A stretch of 10,317 bases of DNA from Oscillospiraceae bacterium (lineage in GTDB: Bacteria > Bacillota > Clostridia > Oscillospirales > Acutalibacteraceae), in the NCBI GenBank assembly GCA_015066165.1, contig SVOX01000043.1:1-10317 (forward strand). The letters run 5' to 3'. Under the pieces are notes generated by a model. The model searched no databases. It was given only the letters and a program-made list of their open reading frames with translations, and was not told the origin of the DNA. Positions 5,066 to 10,317 of the stretch are shown in pieces. Within the stretch, counting starts at the first letter, position 1. Each line of letters opens with the position of its first letter. Both the position numbers and the translations under genes were made by a program.

Positions 5066-7174
5066 ATGGTTAAAAAATATCAAAACGAAAAATCCGATTT
5101 AAAGTTTAAACAAATGCTCAAAAACCCTGCGCTTATCCCCTTTAGTTTTACATACAACGGTAAAATTATTAAAGGTTTTGGCGAAAATAATTTTTCGCTT
5201 ATTCAAAATACTGTCGAAACAGTAAACCAAAAAGAAACCCATAATCTTACCTTTAAAATGCAAGACGGTTTGAAAGTTTTAATAAAACTTACTCACTATT
5301 ATTCGCACGGTGTAACTGAATTTACTGTATTTTTTGAAAATGATGCTGATAACAATTCAGGTATTATCGAAAACCCGCAGTTTGAATGTGAATTTTGCGG
5401 AGAAAATCCGTTGCTTAAGGGTATATTAGGCGACCATCACAGATATTACCAACCTTACTGCCATGATTTTACTGAAAAGGTAATAGAATTCAAACATACT
5501 ACGGGTAAACCTACTGAGATTTACTTCCCCTACTTTAACCTTGAATACGGAAATAGTGGTACTATGCTCTCGATTGGTTGGGGCGGTACTTGGTCGGCAA
5601 ATTTCGAAAAAACCGAAAACGGCGTACTTTTCAAAGGCAATTCGGTAAATAATTTCAAGGCATACTTAAAACCTGGCGAAAAAATCCGTACTGCGCTTTA
5701 CCTGATGGCTGATTATACTGTTCGTGATGAAGATTATGCCACGAACTATTGGCGTGACTGGTTCTTAAAATACAACACCCCTAAAGCCGATTTAGAAGGC
5801 AACGATATTAAACCTTTTACAACTGTATATTTTGCAGATGATACAGGCAAAGTAAACAGCGACGGTTCCATTTCGGAAGGTTATGATACTTGGAAGCCCT
5901 CATATGACGTAGTAATTAAGGAAAACATTGATGCTGACTACCGTTGGGTAGATGCGGGTTGGTACGTTCGTCCCGACGGCGACAGCGCAAAGCCGTTTGT
6001 TGACGGGTATGAGTGGTGGAACTCGTTAGGTACTTGGGAATTGGACCCTGCAAAATGGCCTCAAGACAGCTTTAAAGAATCGGTCGAATACGGACATAAA
6101 CACGGCATTAAAACTTTCCTTTGGTTTGAACCCGAACGTACAAATGACGTCCCTAATATGATTAAAAACCACGGTTATAAAAAGGAATGGGCTATCGATG
6201 CTTCCGATATGCCGGGACTCAAGCACCTCGGTAACCATTTCTACTACGGCGCCGACCATTATTACGACGTTGTAACCGACAAAGAACTTTCAGGTACACT
6301 TAATAATCTTGGTATTGAAGAATGCCGTAAATACACTACTGACCGCATTTGCAAATTGCTGAAACACAACAAAATTGATATGTACCGTGAAGATCGTAAC
6401 GGTACTGAACCTGCAACTCTTTGGCACCATAGAGACATAAATGTTGAAGGTGAAAACCGTTACGGTATAACCGAAAGCAAGGCAGTTGACGGACACTATA
6501 AAATGTGGGACGATATTATTCAATGTACCGCTTCATACGGCGGAGATGCTTTTATAGACAACTGTTCTTCGGGCGGTTGCCGACTTGACCTTGAAACATT
6601 GCGTAGAAGTGTCCCCGTAATGCGAAGTGACTTTGACCGCACAACTTTGGGTGTGCGTTTATCAATTAGTTCCACCTTTAACAAATGGATACCTTTCCAC
6701 GGTTCTTCCACACGTGAGTCAGAAGGTGAACATACACCTGCGAAACCGCTTGACAGGTACATTTTCCGTGCGTCTTATTTACCTATTCTTAACATTGCTT
6801 CAAAGTATGCTCACCACCCCGACGGTAATTTTGAGCCGTTGCACCAAGGCGTTAGTGAGTGGAGAAAAATCAATAAATATTTATTAAAAGATTTTTACGT
6901 TTTAACCGATTGGCATCACCGCTTTAACGAAAAAGAATTTACTGCTTTTTCCTACTTCGACTCCGAAGAAGAAAAAGGAATTATACTTGCTTTCCGTCAA
7001 AGCGAATGTCAAAATGAAGAGCTTACAATAAATCTTTCATTTTTAGAAGATGATGCGAAATATGTCCTTACTGACGAAGACACCAAAGAAACCTATACCT
7101 TAAACGGTAAAGAGTTATCATTATATTTTGATAATCCAAGAAGCAGTAAACTGATTTGGATTGAAAAGCAATAA
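5066..7174 (+). CDS. GH36-type alpha-galactosidase-like glycoside hydrolase, cytoplasmic
   Basis: This 702-residue protein has the full architecture of GH36: an N-terminal beta-supersandwich (about 1-240), a (beta/alpha)8 barrel (about 250-600) and a C-terminal beta domain. Barrel landmarks are WVDAGWY (294-300), LWFEPER (352-358), KIDMYREDRN (436-445) and DNCSSGGCRLDLETLRRS (498-515). By alignment with the KWDMNR and GGGGRFD motifs of known alpha-galactosidases, Asp438 is the nucleophile and Asp508 the acid/base. The motif style is that of the divergent GH36 branch with RQDFN and DNCASGGRR, but here Phe444 is replaced by Arg (REDRN) and the second Arg by Cys505. No signal peptide is visible, so it acts on imported oligosaccharides or glycosides. 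The AAAGGAG site (5052-5058) is 7 nt before the ATG. Alpha-galactoside cleavage is the family expectation; another alpha-glycoside is possible. Confidence 0.85.
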   Translation: MVKKYQNEKSDLKFKQMLKNPALIPFSFTYNGKIIKGFGENNFSLIQNTVETVNQKETHNLTFKMQDGLKVLIKLTHYYSHGVTEFTVFFENDADNNSGIIENPQFECEFCGENPLLKGILGDHHRYYQPYCHDFTEKVIEFKHTTGKPTEIYFPYFNLEYGNSGTMLSIGWGGTWSANFEKTENGVLFKGNSVNNFKAYLKPGEKIRTALYLMADYTVRDEDYATNYWRDWFLKYNTPKADLEGNDIKPFTTVYFADDTGKVNSDGSISEGYDTWKPSYDVVIKENIDADYRWVDAGWYVRPDGDSAKPFVDGYEWWNSLGTWELDPAKWPQDSFKESVEYGHKHGIKTFLWFEPERTNDVPNMIKNHGYKKEWAIDASDMPGLKHLGNHFYYGADHYYDVVTDKELSGTLNNLGIEECRKYTTDRICKLLKHNKIDMYREDRNGTEPATLWHHRDINVEGENRYGITESKAVDGHYKMWDDIIQCTASYGGDAFIDNCSSGGCRLDLETLRRSVPVMRSDFDRTTLGVRLSISSTFNKWIPFHGSSTRESEGEHTPAKPLDRYIFRASYLPILNIASKYAHHPDGNFEPLHQGVSEWRKINKYLLKDFYVLTDWHHRFNEKEFTAFSYFDSEEEKGIILAFRQSECQNEELTINLSFLEDDAKYVLTDEDTKETYTLNGKELSLYFDNPRSSKLIWIEKQ

Positions 7175-7189
7175 GTCGAGTGCCTCGAC
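7175..7189. repeat. Short perfect hairpin directly after the GH36 stop codon
   Basis: GTCGAG (7175-7180) and CTCGAC (7184-7189) form a perfect 6-bp stem with a 3-nt loop, starting on the first base after the stop codon. There is no T-run after it. It may stabilise the transcript end or be a remnant of a terminator. Confidence 0.4.
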
Positions 7190-7224
7190 ACGCAATTACG
7201 CCACTACATTTCGCAAAAACACAG

Positions 7225-7252
7225 CCCCTTACCACGACAATATGGTAAGGGG
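7225..7252. terminator. Terminator-like hairpin between GH36 and DUF3892 genes
   Basis: CCCCTTACCA (7225-7234) pairs perfectly with TGGTAAGGGG (7243-7252) around an 8-nt loop. The following sequence is TAAATTTAATATT, which is AT-rich but not a proper T-run, so termination of the GH36 transcript is likely but perhaps incomplete. In the opposite direction the hairpin is followed by TGTGTTTTTG. Confidence 0.5.
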
Positions 7253-7306
7253 TAAATTTAATATTATCAGATACATATTAACCCAAAATTGCTCCAAACT
7301 ATTTAC

Positions 7307-7312
7307 AAGGAG
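7307..7312 (+). promoter_or_regulatory. Ribosome binding site choosing the ATG at 7320
   Basis: AAGGAG lies 7 nt before ATG 7320. The same frame is open further upstream to 7161, inside the GH36 gene, but that extension has no ribosome site and runs through the hairpin. The short 94-residue form is therefore the real protein. Confidence 0.8.
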
Positions 7313-7319
7313 TGATTTT

Positions 7320-7604
7320 ATGAAAACAGACATTATAAAGAATACGCTTGACCAAATTCCGCAACCAAAACCCAATGCAAAACTTATAACTGCACTTGTA
7401 AAAAAAGGCGGTAAAGTTACGGGTTATCAATTATCCGACCAAAGTATTGTAACAAAACCGCAAGCGGTTTCTATGGCAAAACAAGGCGATATTGCAGGTG
7501 TTGGAATTGCTCACCGTAAGAATAACGAATATTTAAAAGCCATACCCGATAATAACGAAAGTAACAACTTAGGTAATTTACCGTCAGTTACCCCCAAAAA
7601 TTAA
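7320..7604 (+). CDS. DUF3892-family small protein
   Basis: This 94-residue cytosolic protein matches the DUF3892 pattern. A basic Ile/Leu-rich strand comes first (KLITALVKKGGKVTGYQLSD). It is followed by a KPQAVSMAKQGDIAGVGIAHRKNNEYLKAIPD segment (about residues 42-73) and ends with the family-typical NNLGNLPSV close. The KGG..GYQLSD.S and QGDIAGV..A.RK...YL positions are the recognisable part. There is no catalytic motif, signal peptide or membrane segment. The family is widespread in Bacillota and has no established function. It has its own ribosome site, is preceded by a hairpin and is followed by a strong terminator, so it is probably a single-gene transcript rather than part of the sugar cluster. 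I see no clear promoter in the preceding 145 nt. Confidence 0.8.
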   Translation: MKTDIIKNTLDQIPQPKPNAKLITALVKKGGKVTGYQLSDQSIVTKPQAVSMAKQGDIAGVGIAHRKNNEYLKAIPDNNESNNLGNLPSVTPKN

Positions 7605-7626
7605 AGCCGACAAAAGTCGGCTTTTT
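7603..7626. terminator. Bidirectional intrinsic terminator between DUF3892 and TetR genes
   Basis: AAAGCCGAC (7603-7611), an AAAA loop and GTCGGCTTT (7616-7624) form a 9-bp stem followed by a T-run to 7626. On the minus strand the stem is followed by TTTAATTTTTGGGG, so it can also end the convergent TetR transcript. Confidence 0.9.
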
Positions 7627-8167
7627 ATATTATCGGTTCGATTGTTGCTAAAAAATATTTTGTGATTTCTTCGGGGGTTTGTTGCATTTTGTGGGAAATC
7701 CAATAACTTACTGCTTCTACAAAAGAAGCGCAAATATGGTTAACAAGATAATCTTCAGGTAATTTTCCGTTTTTGAAATTCTCATTATCAGAATACTCTG
7801 CAATAACCAGTTTTTTAAGATTACTTTTAAAATATCTTAAGAAAATTTCATTATTTTCAGAAGATAAAAGCCCTAAAATATTGTTGTTATTTTCTTGCAG
7901 ATGCTTTAGCAAATGAAGAAAAACCGATCCACCGTCAAAATTACAGTCATAATTTTTATCATTATTCAAAATATGCTCAAAAAGTTCTTCACAAAGCTCT
8001 TTTAAAAGAAAATCCTTGGTTTCGAAATGAGCATAAAAGGTTGCTCTGCCAATATCAGCGCGCTCAATAATTTCCCCTACCGAAATTTTACTGTAATTCT
8101 TTTTTTCTAAAAGTTCGATAAATGCCGAAAAAATTGCGCTTCGGGTTTTTCGCTGTCTTCTGTCCAT
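7625..8167 (-). CDS. TetR/AcrR-family transcriptional regulator
   Basis: This 180-residue protein is a typical one-component TetR regulator. Residues 1-55 form the DNA-binding domain: RRQRKTRSAIFSAFIELL, then SVGEIIERADIGRATFYAHFETKD, with the helix-turn-helix at about 28-47. The remaining helices form the ligand and dimer domain. Its end (VNHICASFVEAVSYWISH, then TPEEITKYF) resembles the TetR_C_8-type domain seen in Firmicutes regulators. Cys59, Cys79 and several His residues could bind metal, but no clear site is visible. The gene is divergent from a metal-efflux gene with a 155-bp shared control region containing two inverted boxes, so it probably controls that gene and itself. This layout resembles sczA-czcD of Streptococcus pneumoniae, where a TetR protein controls a zinc CDF exporter; orthology is not claimed. 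The start is ATG 8167, with only a weak GGTGA site 3 nt away. Confidence 0.87.
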   Translation of the reverse strand: MDRRQRKTRSAIFSAFIELLEKKNYSKISVGEIIERADIGRATFYAHFETKDFLLKELCEELFEHILNNDKNYDCNFDGGSVFLHLLKHLQENNNNILGLLSSENNEIFLRYFKSNLKKLVIAEYSDNENFKNGKLPEDYLVNHICASFVEAVSYWISHKMQQTPEEITKYFLATIEPII

Positions 8168-8322
8168 AATTCACCATACATTTTTTAAATTTTGTTCGGT
8201 AAAATACAAACACACAAAAAGATATATTGTAAAATAAAGAATTATAAATTAATATAATACCGAACAATGTGTTTTATATTAAATACATTGTATCTAAATT
8301 TTAAAAGGATGTCAATTATTTT
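8168..8322. promoter_or_regulatory. Divergent TetR/CDF control region with symmetric promoter-operator boxes
   Basis: A 15-base element occurs twice in opposite orientation: TTGTTCGGTAAAATA (8192-8206) and the complement of TATAATACCGAACAA (8253-8267), identical at 13 of 15 positions. On the plus strand the box runs straight on from a consensus -10 TATAAT (8253-8258). On the minus strand it runs on from TATTTT (8206-8201). Each gene would thus have its start region covered by one copy. No good -35 is found for either (TTGTAA at 8227-8232 is 20 nt from TATAAT). A further dyad, ATACA-T-TGTAT, lies at 8283-8293 in the CDF leader. Confidence 0.6.
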
Positions 8323-9222
8323 ATGAAAACCCAAAAAAATATTTTAATCGCATTTATTTTAAATTTAACCTTTAGTATTTTTGAATTTTTTGGCGGAATC
8401 TTTACAGGAAGTGTGGCAATAATTTCCGACTCTGTTCACGATTTGGGCGATGCTTTAAGCATTGGGTTATCATATTTTTTAGAGCGTAAAAGCCGTAAAC
8501 AACCCGATAACACATATACATACGGTTATCTTCGTTTTTCGGTCCTAGGCGGAATAATTACCACAATGATTTTGCTTATAGGTTCTGTTGCCGTAATTTA
8601 TAATGCTATTTTGCGAATTATAAACCCCGTAGATATAAATTATAACGGTATGATTATTTTTGCAGTAATTGGTGCGGTTATAAACTTTGGAGCTGCATAT
8701 TTCACACGTGAAGGCGACTCAATAAACCAAAAAGCAGTAAATCTCCATATGGTTGAAGATATGCTTGGATGGATAGTGGTGCTTATAGGTGCGGTTGTAA
8801 TGAAATTTACAAACTTCAACCTATTAGACCCGTTACTTTCAATCGCAGTTGCTATTTTTATACTTATAAACGCTATTCGCAATATGAACGAAGTGTTAGA
8901 CATCTTTTTAGAAAAAACACCGCACAGCATTGATTTTGAAGAAATAAAAGAACATCTGCTAAATATCGACGGTGTTATTGAAGTTCACCATATTCATATA
9001 AGAAGCATTGACGGTCATTCTAACTACGCTACAATGCATATAGTAGCAAACGGTGATTTTCACGAAATTAAGCATAATGTAAGAGAAGAACTTGCCGAAC
9101 ACGGTATTTGCCACGCAACACTCGAACTTGAAACACCGCAAGAACAATGCCACGAACACGAATGTCATATACACCACGAAAATCATTCACACGGTCATCA
9201 TCACCATCATCACCATCATTAA
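8323..9222 (+). CDS. Cation diffusion facilitator (zinc/cadmium/cobalt efflux) with His-rich C-terminus
   Basis: This 299-residue inner-membrane antiporter of the CzcD/ZitB type exports divalent metal (Zn2+ most likely) in exchange for protons. Six hydrophobic segments are visible at about 8-28, 31-53, 73-97, 108-127, 147-162 and 168-185. The transport metal site is His39 and Asp43 in SDSVHDLGD (TM2) with His142 and Asp146 in LHMVEDMLGW (TM5), the HD-HD pattern of zinc carriers. The cytosolic ferredoxin-like domain follows (about 205-272; DGVIEVHHIHIRSIDGH). The last 25 residues are rich in His, Cys and Glu (QCHEHECHIHHENHSHG) and end in eight consecutive His, a probable metal-capture tail. 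The ATG at 8323 has AAAAGGA (8303-8309), with a rather long 13-nt spacing. It is divergent from the TetR gene, which probably regulates it. Confidence 0.92.
   Translation: MKTQKNILIAFILNLTFSIFEFFGGIFTGSVAIISDSVHDLGDALSIGLSYFLERKSRKQPDNTYTYGYLRFSVLGGIITTMILLIGSVAVIYNAILRIINPVDINYNGMIIFAVIGAVINFGAAYFTREGDSINQKAVNLHMVEDMLGWIVVLIGAVVMKFTNFNLLDPLLSIAVAIFILINAIRNMNEVLDIFLEKTPHSIDFEEIKEHLLNIDGVIEVHHIHIRSIDGHSNYATMHIVANGDFHEIKHNVREELAEHGICHATLELETPQEQCHEHECHIHHENHSHGHHHHHHHH
9196..9219 (+). repeat. CATCATCAC tandem repeat encoding the terminal His run
   Basis: Eight His codons follow the order CAT CAT CAC, CAT CAT CAC, CAT CAT, that is 2.7 copies of a 9-bp unit ending at the stop codon. Such a perfect short repeat can lengthen or shorten by slippage in steps that keep the frame. 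Confidence 0.85.
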
Positions 9223-9246
9223 AATAATGCAGTAATATATCAACAA

Positions 9247-9288
9247 AAAACTACCCTGAAAGAAACTCTTTTCGGGTAGTTTTGTTTT
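9247..9288. terminator. Bidirectional terminator between CDF and GNAT genes
   Basis: CTACCC (9251-9256) pairs with GGGTAG (9274-9279), extended by GAAAG against CTTTT inside and by AAAA against TTTT outside. It is followed by TTTTGTTTT on the plus strand and by TTTTTTGTTG on the minus strand. It can end both the CDF transcript and the convergent acetyltransferase transcript. Confidence 0.88.
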
Positions 9289-9322
9289 ATACCGTTATTT
9301 ATTAAATTTTTTAGAAAACCAA

Positions 9323-9847
9323 CTATTTTATTATCTCATAACACTTAACATCGCACAATTCATCCGAGCCGAATTTTGCCTTTGCTTTTGAATAATGCGT
9401 AAACTTCATACCGCATTTTTCCATAACCCTGCCTGATGCTATATTATCAATATGATGGTCGGCAATAACCTTTTCGATGCCGTCACTGAACAAAATTTTA
9501 ATAACCGCTTTTAACGCTTCAGTTAAATATCCATTATTCCAATAATCATAAGTTAAAACATATCCCACTTCGGCGGTCTTTTTATCTTCACTCAATTCAA
9601 TAACATCGATAACACCAATTAAACTATTATCTTTTTTAAGTGTAATACCCCAACGGTAATCAAATCCGTTTTCTGCTTGGCTTTTATACATTTTAAGCAA
9701 TTCTTTTGTTTCTTCAATGCTTTTGTGTGGGTGCCAACGGCAATATTTTGCAACTCTACTGTCCCAAGTCCAATTTTTAAACATTTCTTGTGCATCATTA
9801 TCTGTTAGCGGTCTTAAAATAAGTCTATCAGTTTTTATAACACTCAT
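9323..9847 (-). CDS. GNAT-family N-acetyltransferase, RimJ/RimL type
   Basis: This 174-residue protein fits the RimJ/RimL/Acetyltransf_3 branch, which transfers acetyl from acetyl-CoA to amino groups of proteins, antibiotics or small molecules. It opens with TDRLILRPLTDNDA (6-19), the standard start of the family. The fourth strand is AEVGYVLTYDYWNNGYLTEALKA (about 91-113), in which WNNGYLTEA is the acetyl-CoA pyrophosphate loop. Motif B is the IDNIASGRVMEKCGMKF segment (about 133-149). The substrate cannot be read from the sequence. AAAGGAG (complement of 9855-9861) lies 7 nt before the ATG. The gene begins 18 nt after the stop of the upstream dehydrogenase on the same strand, so the two are probably co-transcribed. 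Confidence 0.9.
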   Translation of the reverse strand: MSVIKTDRLILRPLTDNDAQEMFKNWTWDSRVAKYCRWHPHKSIEETKELLKMYKSQAENGFDYRWGITLKKDNSLIGVIDVIELSEDKKTAEVGYVLTYDYWNNGYLTEALKAVIKILFSDGIEKVIADHHIDNIASGRVMEKCGMKFTHYSKAKAKFGSDELCDVKCYEIIK

Positions 9848-9865
9848 TAAATCACTCCTTTAAAA

Positions 9866-10317
9866 TTATACTATACGGGACGATGTGGGTATCGTCCCCT
9901 GCAATTTCCTATAAATTTCTTCTGCTAATTCCCCTATTTTTTGGCTTTCGGTTTGTTTGCAGGTTTTAAGTTTTTGTTTTTTGGGATAACCCCAAATATT
10001 AAATAGTTTAGGCCCTATCCAAGTATGATACTCGGTCTCTTGAAAACACCCCTCTAAAACCGAAAGCGACGCTTTTTTCGGTTTCATAAATATCACTTTC
10101 ATAGGATGTTTTATTACCGCAAAAATCAATTTTGGATAATGGGCGGTAATGTTTGTAAAGGTAATACCGGGGTGTGTCACCGCCAATTTTACTTTTGTTT
10201 CATTTTTAAAAAGTTCATAAAGTGAAAACATTAAAAATCTCTTTGCATTACCATAAACGAGAGACGACTGTTTTCGGGTTTTAAAATCGATATCATTTAT
10301 ATCAAGTTTGCTGTAAT
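9866..10317 (-). CDS. Short-chain dehydrogenase/reductase (SDR), C-terminal part, cut by window edge
   Basis: The last 149 residues of an SDR oxidoreductase are visible, and the frame is open to the window end (first full codon at 10315). The catalytic YxxxK motif is present as Tyr-Gly-Asn-Ala-Lys (10241-10255), followed by the hydrophobic helix RFLMFSLYELF. Next comes THPGITFTNITAHYPK, the usual PG-x-T segment after the sixth strand. WIGPKLFNIWGYPKKQKL gives the C-terminal part seen in a clostridial SDR group. An internal ATG at 10231 is not the start, because coding signal including the active site lies upstream of it. The NAD(P)-binding GxxxGxG N-terminus is outside the window. The final residues (GTIPTSSRIV) are encoded by a hairpin repeat. 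The substrate is unknown. Confidence 0.85.
   Translation of the reverse strand, partial: YSKLDINDIDFKTRKQSSLVYGNAKRFLMFSLYELFKNETKVKLAVTHPGITFTNITAHYPKLIFAVIKHPMKVIFMKPKKASLSVLEGCFQETEYHTWIGPKLFNIWGYPKKQKLKTCKQTESQKIGELAEEIYRKLQGTIPTSSRIV
9877..9898. repeat. Perfect hairpin inside the 3' end of the SDR gene, possible dispersed repeat
   Basis: GGGACGAT (9877-9884) and ATCGTCCC (9891-9898) form an 8-bp perfect stem with a 6-nt loop. It is GC-rich against an AT-rich surround and lies within the last codons of the SDR gene. It looks like a REP- or MITE-type hairpin rather than a terminator, since no T-run follows on either strand. Confidence 0.5.

Noticed and set aside
7161..7319. Upstream extension of the DUF3892 frame
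   Set aside because: It starts inside the GH36 gene without a ribosome site, crosses two hairpins and shows no family similarity. ATG 7320 has an ideal AAGGAG.
9196..9219. The eight-His end as an engineered affinity tag or vector sequence
   Set aside because: It follows naturally from a His/Cys/Glu-rich tail typical of zinc CDF proteins, and normal chromosomal sequence continues after the stop with a terminator.
1..10317. tRNA, rRNA, CRISPR array, insertion sequence or phage genes
   Set aside because: I saw no cloverleaf or rRNA-like stretch, no regularly spaced direct repeats, and no transposase, integrase or phage structural motif on either strand.

Overview
The window looks like chromosomal DNA of an AT-rich, Gram-positive anaerobe of the Clostridia (Bacillota), probably an uncultured gut or rumen lineage. 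The evidence is the strong AGGAG ribosome sites, short intergenic gaps, and clostridial-looking NadB, PfkB, CDF and DUF3892 proteins. This placement is from general appearance, not from a marker gene.

Layout. (1) 1-356: a minus-strand piece of L-aspartate oxidase (nadB) that stops abruptly in mid-protein. (2) 358-546: a 62-residue remnant of an aldose-epimerase-like gene. (3) 546-4985: a tight plus-strand operon of five catabolic enzymes: zinc-dependent MDR dehydrogenase, D-2-hydroxyacid dehydrogenase, class II (FucA-type) aldolase, PfkB/KDG-kinase-like protein and KDPG/KHG-aldolase-like protein. Gaps are 2-15 nt. (4) 5066-7174: a cytoplasmic GH36-type alpha-galactosidase-like enzyme behind its own probable promoter. 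(5) 7320-7604: a small DUF3892 protein with a clear terminator. (6) 7625-9222: a TetR-type regulator divergent from a CDF metal-efflux protein with a histidine-rich tail, sharing a control region with two inverted copies of a 10-bp box. (7) 9323-10317: minus-strand GNAT acetyltransferase and a short-chain dehydrogenase cut by the window edge.

How the genes may work together. Regions 2-4 read as an intracellular route in which the GH36 enzyme releases a sugar from an imported glycoside, the dehydrogenases oxidise or reduce it or a derived acid, and the aldolases split the product to C3/C2 units. No transporter or dehydratase is in the window, so the substrate is open.

The most striking observation is that the PfkB protein has lost several hallmark kinase residues (catalytic Asp of the GxGD motif, Asn of the GGxEAN motif, Asn of NxxE) while the rest of the fold is intact. 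The adjacent KDPG-aldolase homologue keeps its Schiff-base Lys but differs at positions that bind the substrate phosphate in the E. coli enzyme. Together these suggest either a decaying pathway or one that no longer phosphorylates its sugar acid. The TetR/CDF pair is a self-contained metal-resistance module whose layout resembles the pneumococcal sczA-czcD system.
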